A stretch of DNA of 64,000 bases from an uncultured Rhodobacter sp. (GTDB lineage: Bacteria > Pseudomonadota > Alphaproteobacteria > Rhodobacterales > Rhodobacteraceae). The number at the start of each line of letters is the position of its first letter. The first letter of the stretch is position 1. Positions 55,228 to 63,421 of this stretch are shown here, piece after piece. The translations under genes and the position numbers were made by a program. The notes under the pieces were generated by a model. The model saw nothing but the letters and a program-made list of their open reading frames with translations, was not told where the DNA came from and made no database searches. The stretch is from contig CAMFII010000010.1 in assembly GCA_945952585.1 (NCBI GenBank), positions 1 to 64,000 of the forward strand. Reading direction: 5' to 3'.

Positions 55228-55484
55228 GTTGTCGTCTTTCCGCTACTTGTTGCGCAGGTCCCACCCTGGCGCAACCGATTTCTGCGGATTCGCCATATTG
55301 GCCGTCCGCAATCGCAGAGAGATGCGTCTGTCGTATCCCCCCGGGCCCTGCTTCGGGCGTCGGTCGGCTGGATCGGGGTTACAGCGTTTGCCGGCACCGA
55401 CGGACAGTTCCGGCAGGGCCTGCCGAAGACGCTCGGACACAAATCAGCCCGTAAGACCATTCAACATATTGATAATAAATGAAA
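55228..55484. other. Intergenic region left of tRNA-Val
   Basis: 257 bases. Only short open frames without ribosome-binding sites are present (for example 55243-55440 on the minus strand); I see no repeat and no integrase or att-like duplication of the tRNA 3' end. The stretch next to the tRNA (55455-55484) is AT-rich. Confidence 0.4.
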
Positions 55485-55560
55485 TGGTGGGCGGTGAGGG
55501 ACTCGAACCCCCGACATTCTCGGTGTAAACGAGACGCTCTACCAACTGAGCTAACCGCCC
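55485..55560 (-). tRNA. tRNA-Val (anticodon TAC)
   Basis: On the minus strand: acceptor GGGCGGT / ACCGCCC, TAGCTCAG, anticodon stem-loop TCTCG-TTTACAC-CGAGA with TAC, T-loop TTCGAGT, discriminator A and encoded CCA. 76 nt. Confidence 0.97.
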
Positions 55561-55765
55561 GCCGCGGTCCGCATAGCCCGATATTGCGGTAAGGTGCAAG
55601 ACAAGCCTTCTTGTAGGACGCACCAGACACAACCCATGGCAGAATTTGATCGCTCCGCCGCACAACCGTACGGCGTTCGCCTCAAAATTGTCTCATCGGG
55701 AGTGATTCCTTTAGACATACGGAGACAGAAAGCTCCGACGGACAAAGCGTTGAAAGGGTGCTGCC

Positions 55766-56122
55766 ATGAAGACCCAAAAGATCGCCGAACGCGCCGGAAG
55801 CCTGGCGTTCATCGTATTCACCATCGGCGCCATGGGCGTGTTGATCGGGCTGGTCATGGCGATGGTCTTCGATCCCAGTGAAGCCGGTCGTGCAACGCTG
55901 GTTGACTGGGTTGCGGCCTCGCTGGTCGTGGCGCTTCTGGGGGCCGTCCTTGGCTCGGTCGCCGACGCCGCACCAGTACGCAAGCCAATCACCGATGCCG
56001 AACGCCTTGCGCATCTTCGGGTTCCGGCCGCCGCCCCGCAGACGCCGGACTTTCCCGTCCGCAATGCCGCCGTCCCGCGCATGACCGTATCGGCCTTCCG
56101 CCCGGAACTCGCCCGTCGCTGA
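55766..56122 (+). CDS. Small membrane protein of unknown function
   Basis: 118 residues. Two hydrophobic helices (about 12-34, IVFTIGAMGVLIGLVMAMVF, and about 46-66, WVAASLVVALLGAVLGSVAD) are followed by a basic, Pro/Ala-rich cytosolic tail (PAAAPQTPDFPVRN). No domain recognised. The ATG at 55766 follows AAAGGGTG. It stands alone between tRNA-Val and cobQ (opposite strand), with a 205-base upstream gap. The tail with many Arg and Pro suggests an interaction region, which is inference only. Confidence 0.72.
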   Translation: MKTQKIAERAGSLAFIVFTIGAMGVLIGLVMAMVFDPSEAGRATLVDWVAASLVVALLGAVLGSVADAAPVRKPITDAERLAHLRVPAAAPQTPDFPVRNAAVPRMTVSAFRPELARR

Positions 56123-56125
56123 GCG

Positions 56126-57577
56126 TCAGACAGCGGCCGCGATGGCCAGAAGCGCCTCCAGATCGACCGAGCGCTCCACATGTTCGGCCAGGGCGTCGAG
56201 GGTCGCCTCCACCTCTGCCCCGTAACTGAGGCCCGAAGCGGAGGCGCCGACCCCCGCCAGCCAGGCCGCCCGGAACCCGTCCTCGCCGAACAGGCCATGC
56301 AGATAGGTTCCGACCACCCGCCCGTCAGCTGACATCGCCCCTTCGGGCTGGCCGTCGATCTCGGCAAAGGGGCGGTCGCGATCGGGGCCTTCGCTGCGGC
56401 CAAGGTGGATTTCATATCCCGAGATGGCACAGCCGCTTGGCAGATGCCGGCCACGCACCCGCTCCAGCCGCTTGTCCGCCGACATGGTGGTCTCGATGTC
56501 GAGAAGGCCGAGACCGGGGGTACTTCCGGGCGCTCCCTCGATGCCCTCGGGATCGTGGATGACGCGTCCGAGCATCTGGTAGCCGCCACAGAGGCCCAGC
56601 ACCCGCCCGCCCCGGCGCAAATGCGCGACGAGGTCGATGTTCCAGCCCTGGGCACGAAGAAACGCAAGGTCGCCGACCGTGCTTTTCGAGCCCGGCAGGA
56701 TGACGAGATCGGTGTCGCCCGGCAATGCCTCGCCCGCCCGGAGCATGGTCAGCGATACGCCCGGTTCGAGTTTCAGGGGGTCGAGATCGTCGAAATTGGC
56801 GATCCGCGCCAGCTGCAGGCAGACGATGCGGTAGCCGCCGCTCCGCTCGGCTCCCCCGATGTCGAGCGCATCTTCCGCAGGAAGCCGGTGCGCCGCGGGG
56901 AACCACGGCACGACGCCGAGCCCGCGCCAGCCGGTTCGCTCGGCGATCAGTGCGTAGCCATCGTCGAAGAGGTGAGGATCGCCGCGGAACTTGTTGATAA
57001 GGAAGCCCTTCACCATCGCGGCATCCTCGGGATCGAGCACCGCCTGCGTGCCGATGAGTTGGGCGATCACGCCTCCCCGGTCGATATCGCCCGTCAGGAT
57101 GACCGGCACCCCCGCGGCGCGGGCGAAGCCCATATTGGCGATGTCGCCCGCCCGCAGGTTCACTTCGGCCGGACTGCCGGCGCCCTCGACGATCACCAGA
57201 TCGGCCTCGCTCCCGAGGCGGCGGAAACTCTCGAGCACCGGAGCCATCAGGCGCGGCTTGATCGCGGCATAATCGCGGGCCTTGGCCACGCCCCACCGCT
57301 TTCCCTGCACGACGATCTGCGCGCCCGTATCCGTTTCGGGCTTGAGGAGCACCGGGTTCATGTCGGTATGCGGCTCGACCCCGCAGGCCAGCGCCTGCAG
57401 CGCCTGCGCCCGGCCGATTTCGCCGCCATCCACGGTCACGGCGGCATTGTTCGACATGTTCTGCGGCTTGAACGGCCGCACACGCAGACCGCGCCGGGTG
57501 AAGGCGCGGGCCAGTCCGGCGACGAGCAGCGACTTGCCGACATTCGACCCGGCGCCCTGGATCATGATCGCGCGCAT
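56126..57577 (-). CDS. cobQ: Cobyric acid synthase
   Basis: 483 residues. ATP- and glutamine-dependent amidation of adenosylcobyrinate a,c-diamide on four side chains. Seen: N-terminal P-loop-like [58 protein letters not shown]-like motif ([22 protein letters not shown]), and a class I glutamine amidotransferase domain (about 250-440) with the nucleophile Cys in [14 protein letters not shown] and the C-terminal His in TYLHGLF. ATG 57577. It follows cobO on the same strand, 91 bases away; paired hairpins lie between. Confidence 0.97.
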   Translation of the reverse strand: MRAIMIQGAGSNVGKSLLVAGLARAFTRRGLRVRPFKPQNMSNNAAVTVDGGEIGRAQALQALACGVEPHTDMNPVLLKPETDTGAQIVVQGKRWGVAKARDYAAIKPRLMAPVLESFRRLGSEADLVIVEGAGSPAEVNLRAGDIANMGFARAAGVPVILTGDIDRGGVIAQLIGTQAVLDPEDAAMVKGFLINKFRGDPHLFDDGYALIAERTGWRGLGVVPWFPAAHRLPAEDALDIGGAERSGGYRIVCLQLARIANFDDLDPLKLEPGVSLTMLRAGEALPGDTDLVILPGSKSTVGDLAFLRAQGWNIDLVAHLRRGGRVLGLCGGYQMLGRVIHDPEGIEGAPGSTPGLGLLDIETTMSADKRLERVRGRHLPSGCAISGYEIHLGRSEGPDRDRPFAEIDGQPEGAMSADGRVVGTYLHGLFGEDGFRAAWLAGVGASASGLSYGAEVEATLDALAEHVERSVDLEALLAIAAAV

Positions 57578-57599
57578 CAGGACTGCCTCGCAACCAAAC

Positions 57600-57654
57600 G
57601 ATTTTTCTGCGAAAAATCAGAGGCGATGTGCGCCAGAATTTTCGTAGAAAATTC
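57600..57654. repeat. Two tandem A/T-rich hairpins between cobO and cobQ
   Basis: GATTTTTC-TGC-GAAAAATC (57600-57618) and GAATTTTC-GTA-GAAAATTC (57636-57654). Each is a perfect 8-bp stem with a three-base loop, 17 bases apart. The structure resembles the palindrome pair at 33412-33458 (TTC core, stems ending near GAA, same use of two neighbouring dyads). Role could be mRNA stability, partial termination or binding of a protein. Confidence 0.65.
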
Positions 57655-57668
57655 GTGCCACCCCATTC

Positions 57669-58289
57669 TCAGAACTCCACCCCCGCCTGAGCCTTGATGC
57701 CGGAGCGGAACGGGTGCTTGACCAGCGTCATCTCGGTCACGAGGTCGGCGATCTCGATCAGCTCGGGTTTGGCGTTTCGCCCGGTCAGGCAGACATGGGT
57801 CATCTCGGGCTTCTCTTCGCGCAGGAAGGCCACGACCTCACCCAAGTCGAGGTAGTCGTAGCGCAGTGCGATGTTGATCTCGTCCAAGAGGACGAAGCGG
57901 ATCGCGGAGTCGCGGATCAGCGCCTTGGCCGCTTCCCATCCTGCCGCCGCCATCGCCTTGTCGCGGGCAAGGTCCTGGGTTTCCCAGGTGAAGCCCTCAC
58001 CGGCCACGACAAAGCGGCAGGCGTCGGAAAACTGCGTCTCGATCAGGGTCCGCTCGCCGGTCGACCAGGCGCCCTTGATGAACTGCACGACCGCGCAGGG
58101 CATGCCATGGGCGATGCAGCGGAAGATCATGCCGAACCCGGCCGAGCTTTTGCCCTTGCCCGGCCCGGTATGGACAATGACGAGCCCCTTCTCGCCGGTC
58201 TTCTCCGCCATCATGCGGTCGCGCGCCTCCTTGATCTTCGCCTTCTTCTCGCGGTGGCGGAGTTCCTCTTCTGGGGTCGGATCGGACAT
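57669..58289 (-). CDS. cobO: Corrinoid adenosyltransferase (BtuR/CobO type)
   Basis: 206 residues. Transfers the 5'-deoxyadenosyl group of ATP to the cobalt of cob(I)yrinic acid a,c-diamide. Seen: ATP-binding loop GPGKGKSSAGFGMIFR (about 43-58), VVQFIKGAWSTGERTLIE, VLLDEINIALRYDYLDLGEVVAFL and HVCLTGRNAKPELIEIADLVTEM. The N-terminal 35 residues are charged (EEELRHREKKAKIKEARDRM), typical of the alphaproteobacterial type. ATG 58289 with GGAGACCCC. Divergent from the riboswitch-controlled operon; no separate B12 motif is visible on its own leader. Confidence 0.96.
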   Translation of the reverse strand: MSDPTPEEELRHREKKAKIKEARDRMMAEKTGEKGLVIVHTGPGKGKSSAGFGMIFRCIAHGMPCAVVQFIKGAWSTGERTLIETQFSDACRFVVAGEGFTWETQDLARDKAMAAAGWEAAKALIRDSAIRFVLLDEINIALRYDYLDLGEVVAFLREEKPEMTHVCLTGRNAKPELIEIADLVTEMTLVKHPFRSGIKAQAGVEF

Positions 58290-58342
58290 CGCGGCGGGGT
58301 CTCCGGCTTGACAGGGCGCGGCACTTGGCGCAGGGGTGGAGG

Positions 58343-58516
58343 GCTGGTTCCTGTCTATGACAGGTGAAAAGGGAATGTGCTAGGGCGTGACGCCCGAAGC
58401 GCAGCCGCCCCCGCGACCGTGACCGGAGAGGTCGTCCAACCGCCACTGGCAGATGCCGGGAAGGCCGGGCGACCGACAGGGAAACCTGAGATCCGCAAGC
58501 CGGGAGACCTGCCAGC
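58343..58516 (+). promoter_or_regulatory. Cobalamin riboswitch
   Basis: On the plus strand: GGTGAAAAGGGAA (58363-58375), the B12-box core GCCACTGG (58442-58449), GGGAAGGCCGGGC (58458-58470) and GCAAGCCGGGAGACCTGCC (58495-58513), which are the signature segments of the class I cobalamin aptamer. GCTGG (58343-58347) and CCAGC (58512-58516) can close P1. It precedes the DUF1636-cobW-cobN-cobG operon and should turn it off when adenosylcobalamin is abundant. A downstream ACCGGG/CCCGGT stem (about 58531-58552) may be the expression platform. Confidence 0.93.
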
Positions 58517-58644
58517 GCGGACGAAACACCAACCGGGCGGGGTGCCCCGGTGACGGTCCGGCGCGCGTCGCCGCCCCGCCGATCCCCCGCCACATGAAGG
58601 ACGACGATGCGGCCCTGCCCTGCCCCGATGTTGCGCTTGCCCCC

Positions 58645-58731
58645 GGCCTTGGACGGGGGCGCTGCCCCCTTCCGCGCCTGCGGCGCGGAGTCCCCCGGGG
58701 TATTTGCGCCAAGAAGAAGCCGGGGGCCGGA
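58645..58731 (+). repeat. Intergenic GC-rich element between riboswitch and DUF1636
   Basis: Contains hairpin GGGGGC-GCT-GCCCCC (58655-58669), a CGCGCC/GGCGCG stem (58673-58687) and then TCCCCCGGGGTATTTGCGCCAAGAAGAAG. This last stretch resembles the short repeat often found at gene ends in Rhodobacterales (recalled, not checked). Its presence keeps the frame open from 58594, giving a false upstream start for the DUF1636 gene. A smaller element with the same GGGGGC/GCCCCC stem stands at 3931-3944. Confidence 0.55.
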
Positions 58732-59118
58732 ATGGATCTGAGCGCCGCGCGGCCTTCGGTCGAACTTCTCATCTGCACGACCTGTCGCATCATGGGTGCG
58801 CCGGCCGAGGGGCCGGTTCGGCCCGGGGCGATCCTGCATGCCAAGCTGGCGCGGGCGGGCGTGCCCGGCGTCACGGTCCGCGCCGTCGAATGCCTGTCGA
58901 ATTGCGAGCGCGGCTGTTCGGTCGCGCTGCGCGGACCGGGCCGCTGGACCTATGTCTATGGCGACATCGACCCTGCCCAGCATCTCGAGGCGCTGATCGA
59001 CGGCGCCACCCGCTATGCCGCGACCGCCGACGGGCTGATCCCCTGGCGCGAGCGGCCCGAGCATTTCCGCAAGCACTGCATCGCACGCATTCCCCCTTTG
59101 GAGACGACCCATGTCTGA
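58732..59118 (+). CDS. DUF1636 metal-binding (2Fe-2S-like) protein of the cobalamin operon
   Basis: 128 residues from the ATG at 58732 (MDLSAARPSVELLICTTCR). The cysteines ICTTCR (about 16-19) and ECLSNCERGCSVAL (about 47-56) form the thioredoxin-like [2Fe-2S] ferredoxin pattern of DUF1636. The family recurs in cobalamin operons of alphaproteobacteria, probably as an electron carrier or metal protein, with no proven reaction. ATG 58594 is in frame but would add 46 residues of low-complexity sequence read from the intergenic repeat; I reject it. It overlaps cobW by eight bases. First gene behind the riboswitch. Confidence 0.82.
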   Translation: MDLSAARPSVELLICTTCRIMGAPAEGPVRPGAILHAKLARAGVPGVTVRAVECLSNCERGCSVALRGPGRWTYVYGDIDPAQHLEALIDGATRYAATADGLIPWRERPEHFRKHCIARIPPLETTHV

Positions 59119-60148
59119 CCTCGTGAAGATCCCCGTCACCGTCATCACCGGCTTTCTTGGCGCCGGGAAGACGACGCTGGTGCGGCACCTGTTGCAGAAC
59201 CCGCAAGGCAAGCGGCTGGCCGTGGTGGTGAACGAGTTCGGCGATGTCGGAGTCGATGGCGAGATCCTGAAGAGCTGCGCGCTTCCCGATTGCCCCGAGG
59301 AGAACATCGTCGAGCTGGCCAATGGCTGCATCTGCTGCACGGTGGCCGACGACTTCATCCCGACGATCGAGGGGCTGATGGCGCTGTCGCCGCGGCCCGA
59401 CCATATCCTGATCGAGACCTCAGGCCTTGCCCTGCCGAAACCGCTGCTGAAGGCCTTCGACTGGCCGGCGATCCGCTCGCGCATCACCGTCGATGGCGTG
59501 ATCGCCGTGGCGGATGCCGAGGCGGTGGCAGCGGGCCGGTTCGCGCCCGACGTCGAGCGGGTCGATGCGCAGCGGCTGGCGGATGACTCCATAGACCATG
59601 AGACGCCGCTGTCGGAGGTGTTCGAGGACCAGATCGCCTGCGCCGATATCGTGCTCTTGACCAAGCCCGATCTTGCAGGGGCCGAGGGCCTTGCCGCTGC
59701 CCGCGCCGTGATCGCCGCCGAGGCGCCGCGGCCGCTGCCGGTGGTCGAGGTGGCGGAAGGCGTGGTCGATCCGCGCGTGATCCTGGGCCTTGGCGCTGCG
59801 GCGGAGGATGACCTTGCTGCCCGGCCCTCGCATCACGACGGGATGGACGAGCACGACCACGAGGATTTCGACTCGGTCGTGATCGACATCCCCGAGCAGG
59901 CCGATCCGGCGGCGCTGGCGGCGAAGGTCGAGCGACTGGCGCGCGAGCTGAACATCCTGCGGGTCAAGGGTTATGCCTCGATCGCCGGCAAGCCGATGCG
60001 ACTCTTGCTGCAGGCGGTCGGGTCGCGGGTTCGGACCCAGTTCGACCGCCCATGGGGGCCGGGCGAGGCGCGGCGTGGGCGGCTCGTCGTCATCGCCGAG
60101 CATGACGACATCGACGAGGCCGCGATCCGCGCGGTCCTCTTGGGGTAA
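59111..60148 (+). CDS. cobW: CobW GTPase / cobalt chaperone
   Basis: 345 residues. COG0523 G3E GTPase. P-loop TGFLGAGKTTLVRHLL (about 14-29), metal-binding GCICCTV in ELANGCICCTVADDF (about 74-80), switch/walker B IETSGLALPKPL and nucleotide motif TKPD (about 186-189). A His/Asp-rich segment SHHDGMDEHDHEDFD (about 240-255) joins the GTPase domain to the CobW C-terminal domain. CobW delivers Co(II) to the CobNST cobaltochelatase. Starts inside the stop region of DUF1636 and is followed by cobN after nine bases. Confidence 0.96.
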   Translation: MSDLVKIPVTVITGFLGAGKTTLVRHLLQNPQGKRLAVVVNEFGDVGVDGEILKSCALPDCPEENIVELANGCICCTVADDFIPTIEGLMALSPRPDHILIETSGLALPKPLLKAFDWPAIRSRITVDGVIAVADAEAVAAGRFAPDVERVDAQRLADDSIDHETPLSEVFEDQIACADIVLLTKPDLAGAEGLAAARAVIAAEAPRPLPVVEVAEGVVDPRVILGLGAAAEDDLAARPSHHDGMDEHDHEDFDSVVIDIPEQADPAALAAKVERLARELNILRVKGYASIAGKPMRLLLQAVGSRVRTQFDRPWGPGEARRGRLVVIAEHDDIDEAAIRAVLLG

Positions 60149-60157
60149 GGCGGGCCG

Positions 60158-63100
60158 ATGCACGTCATCTTCCGCGAAAGTCACGGTCTGGACGAGGCGG
60201 CGGTTCCAACCGATCTGGGGCAGTCGCCCGCCGATCTGGTGGTGCTGTCCTTCTCGGACAGCGACCTTGGCGCTTTCGCGGCAGGATGGCACCGGGCGAA
60301 GGGGTCGCTGCCCAGCCTGCGGCTCGCCAATCTGGCGGCGCTGAAGCATCCCCTGTCAGTCGATACCTATGTCGAGAACACGCTCGCCGACGCGAAGGGC
60401 ATCCTGATCCGGCTGATCGGTGGCGTGCCCTACTGGGCTTACGGGCTGCAGCAGGTCGAGGCGCTGGCGCGGGAGCGCGGCATCGCGCTCGCCGTCCTGC
60501 CCGCCGACGGGCGGCCAGATCAGCGGCTTGATGCGGTTTCGACCCTGCCGGCCTCGACGCTGAAGCGGCTCGCGCATCTTTGCGATGAGGGCGGCGCGGT
60601 GGCGGCGCAGGCGGCGCTGGCGCAGATGGCGCTGGCGGCGGGGCTCTATGCCGGACCGGTGCGCGGGGCGAAGGTCCTGCCGATGGTCGGCGGCTGGATG
60701 CCGGAGGCGGGCGTGGCCTGCCCGGCGGGGCTGATGCTTGCGGCGGAGCGGCCACGGGTTCTTGTGACCTTCTACCGCGCCTGGGTGGCGGCGCATGACC
60801 TTGCTCCGGTCGAGGCTTTGTTCGCTGCGCTGCGGGCGCGGGGGTTCGATCCGGTCGGCCTCTTCGCCCCCTCGCTGAAGGCACCCGGCGCGAAGGGGTG
60901 GCTCGCGCGCTGGACTTCCGCGCTTAAACCGGTCGCCATCGTCAACGCCACCTCCTTCTCCGGGCGCGGGGATGATGGGACAAGCCCGCTCGACGCCGCC
61001 GGTGTTCCGGTGTTCCAGATCGCGCTGTCGACGGCCACGCGGAAGGCCTGGGACGGCTCGGCGCGCGGACTCTCGCCGGCCGACCTCGCCATGCATGTCG
61101 TCCTGCCCGAGGTCGACGGCCGCCTCTTCGCCGGGGTCGCCTCGTTCAAGGAACCGGGCGCCCGCGATCCGGCGCTGGAATTCGCGCGCTACGCGCATCA
61201 GGCCGACGCGGCCCGGATCGAAGCCATCGCCGACCGCGTCGCAGGCTGGGTGCGGCTTTCTACCGTGACGGAGGACGAGCGGCGGGTGGCGCTGGTGCTG
61301 TCCACCTATCCCGGCAAGGCGCACCAGATGGCCCATGCCGTCGGCCTCGATGCGCTGGCCTCGGCCGAGGCGATGCTGGCCGATCTCGGCGCGCCCGCCG
61401 GACCGCTGGCCGATGCGCTCACGACCGAGACGCTGGCCTGGCCGGTCGCCGCCTACAAGGCCGAGCTTGCCCTTCTGCCGGAAAGCCTCCAAGCCGATCT
61501 GACCGCCGTCTGGGGGAAGCCGGATGAAGATCCCGCCGTTCAGGACGGCGCCTTCCGTTTCGCCGCCGTCCGGCGCGGGAACGCCCTCGTCGCGCTCCAG
61601 CCCGAACGGGGCGCGCCGAAGCAGCGCGATGCCGAGTATCACGACCTTTCCCGCACGCCGCGCCACGCCTATGTCGCCTTCTACCTCTGGCTCCGCCGGG
61701 CCGAGGACATCCACGCCCTTGTCCATATCGGCGCGCATGGCACGTTGGAATGGCTGCCGGGCAAGTCGGTGGCCCTCTCCGATGCCTGCTGGCCCGAGGC
61801 GCTGACCGGCGATCTGCCGGTGATCTATCCCTTCATCGTCAACGACCCCGGCGAGGCGGCGCAGGCCAAGCGGCGGATCGGGGCGGTGACGATCGGCCAT
61901 GTGCCGCCGCCGCTGAAGGTCGGCGGCACGTCGGAGAAGCTGCGGCGGCTGGAGGGGCTGCTCGACGAGTTCTCCAATGCAGACGGGCTCGACCCCGCCC
62001 GCCGCGACCGCCTGCAACGGTCGATCCGCGACGAGGCGCAGGCGGCGGGGGTCGAGGCCGACCTGGGCCTGCACCCCGAGATGTCGGCGGCCGAGGCGAT
62101 CACCCGCATCGACCGCTTCGTCTGCGATGTGAAGGAAAGCCAGTTCGGCGAGGGGCTGCATGTCTTCGGTCGCGCCGCGCCGGGAGAACCGGGGGGCGAG
62201 GCCTCGGCCCGCGCCGAACGTCAGGCGCTGCTCGAGGCGCTGAAGGGCAAGCGGATCGCCCCCGGCCCCTCGGGCTCGCCCTACCGGGGCCGCGCCGATG
62301 TGCTGCCGACGGGGCGGAACCTCTACACCACCGACCCGCGCGCCGTGCCGTCCCGCGCGGCTTACGCACAGGGCGTGAAGCTCGCCGAGGAACTGGTCCG
62401 CCGCCACCTGCAAGATCACGGCGACTATCCGAAGGGGCTGGTCGTCGACCTTTGGGGCTCGGCCACGATGCGCACGGCGGGCGAGGAATTCGCCATGGCG
62501 CTGCATCTTCTGGGTGCGAAACCGGTCTGGGATGACGGCTCCGACCGCGTCTCGGGCGTGGAGATCCTGCCGCTCGCCCTGCTCGACCGGCCCCGGATCG
62601 ACGTGACGCTGCGCGTCTCGGGCCTGTTCCGCGATGTCTTCCCGACGCTTTCGACCCTGTTCGGGCAGGCCGTCGCCGCGCTCTCGACGCGCGACGAGGC
62701 GCCCGACTGGAGCCCCTTCGCGGGCCGTTCGGCGCAGTCCCGCGTCTACGGCCCGGCCCCCGGCAGCTATGGCCTGGGGATGGGCGAGACGGTCGAGGAC
62801 TATTCCGACGAGGGCCGCCGCGCCGCAGGTGAGGCGTGGCTGAACGCCAGCCAATGGGCGCTCGACGGGGCCGAGCCCGCGCCCGACCGTGCGGGACTAG
62901 AACTGCGCATCGCCGGGGCCGATGCCTTCGTCCACCTGCAGGACCTGCCCGAGACCGACTTGTTGCTCGCCGTCGACTATGCCGCGCATGAGGCCGGTTT
63001 CGCCGCCGCGCAGGCGGTCACCGGGGGCAAGGCCGCGCTCTGGCACCTCGACGCCACCAACCCCGATACGCCCCGTGCCCGCTCCCTCAAGGAAGAGATC

Positions 63101-63421
63101 GCCCGCGTCACCCGCGCCCGCGCCGCCCATCCGGACTGGCTCAAGGGCATGATGCGCCACGGCTTCCGCGGCGGGGCCGAGATCGCGGCGACGCTGGACC
63201 ACATGGCGGCCTTCGCCCATCTGGCGGGCGCGGTCGAGCCGCATCTTTTCGACCTCTACCACGATGCGACGCTTGGCGACGCGGTGGTCCGCGACTTCCT
63301 CGCCCGTGAGAACCCGGGCGCACTGGCCGCGATGGAAGCGCGTTTTGCCGCGTTGCATGCCGCCGGCCTCTGGCGCACCCGGAGGAATTCGATCCTCGCC
63401 TCCCTGGAGCGTCTGACATGA
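60158..63421 (+). CDS. cobN: Aerobic cobaltochelatase subunit CobN
   Basis: 1087 residues. Large subunit of the ATP-dependent CobNST chelatase that inserts cobalt into hydrogenobyrinic acid a,c-diamide, related to magnesium-chelatase BchH. Family segments: RLIGGVPYWAYGLQQVEALARERGI, VHIGAHGTLEWLPGKSVALSDACWPEAL, VIYPFIVNDPGEAAQAKRRI, KGLVVDLWGSATMRTAGEEFAMALHLLG and SRVYGPAPGSYGLGMGETVED. It is about 150-190 residues shorter than the Pseudomonas denitrificans enzyme (1275), missing part of the N-terminal and central insertions as in many alphaproteobacteria. Starts nine bases after cobW and overlaps cobG by four bases. CobS and CobT are not in the window. Confidence 0.96.
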   Translation: MHVIFRESHGLDEAAVPTDLGQSPADLVVLSFSDSDLGAFAAGWHRAKGSLPSLRLANLAALKHPLSVDTYVENTLADAKGILIRLIGGVPYWAYGLQQVEALARERGIALAVLPADGRPDQRLDAVSTLPASTLKRLAHLCDEGGAVAAQAALAQMALAAGLYAGPVRGAKVLPMVGGWMPEAGVACPAGLMLAAERPRVLVTFYRAWVAAHDLAPVEALFAALRARGFDPVGLFAPSLKAPGAKGWLARWTSALKPVAIVNATSFSGRGDDGTSPLDAAGVPVFQIALSTATRKAWDGSARGLSPADLAMHVVLPEVDGRLFAGVASFKEPGARDPALEFARYAHQADAARIEAIADRVAGWVRLSTVTEDERRVALVLSTYPGKAHQMAHAVGLDALASAEAMLADLGAPAGPLADALTTETLAWPVAAYKAELALLPESLQADLTAVWGKPDEDPAVQDGAFRFAAVRRGNALVALQPERGAPKQRDAEYHDLSRTPRHAYVAFYLWLRRAEDIHALVHIGAHGTLEWLPGKSVALSDACWPEALTGDLPVIYPFIVNDPGEAAQAKRRIGAVTIGHVPPPLKVGGTSEKLRRLEGLLDEFSNADGLDPARRDRLQRSIRDEAQAAGVEADLGLHPEMSAAEAITRIDRFVCDVKESQFGEGLHVFGRAAPGEPGGEASARAERQALLEALKGKRIAPGPSGSPYRGRADVLPTGRNLYTTDPRAVPSRAAYAQGVKLAEELVRRHLQDHGDYPKGLVVDLWGSATMRTAGEEFAMALHLLGAKPVWDDGSDRVSGVEILPLALLDRPRIDVTLRVSGLFRDVFPTLSTLFGQAVAALSTRDEAPDWSPFAGRSAQSRVYGPAPGSYGLGMGETVEDYSDEGRRAAGEAWLNASQWALDGAEPAPDRAGLELRIAGADAFVHLQDLPETDLLLAVDYAAHEAGFAAAQAVTGGKAALWHLDATNPDTPRARSLKEEIARVTRARAAHPDWLKGMMRHGFRGGAEIAATLDHMAAFAHLAGAVEPHLFDLYHDATLGDAVVRDFLARENPGALAAMEARFAALHAAGLWRTRRNSILASLERLT

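Noticed and set aside
55243-55440. 65-residue minus-strand ORF next to tRNA-Val
   Set aside because: No ribosome-binding site, overlapping open frames of similar length on both strands, no family resemblance.
58594-58731. Upstream ATG for a longer DUF1636 protein
   Set aside because: The extension is low-complexity sequence read from hairpin-rich intergenic DNA, with no ribosome-binding site; family length fits the later ATG.
60356-62854. Long minus-strand open frame opposite cobN
   Set aside because: Same reason: antisense to a clear family member, no motifs and no ribosome-binding site.
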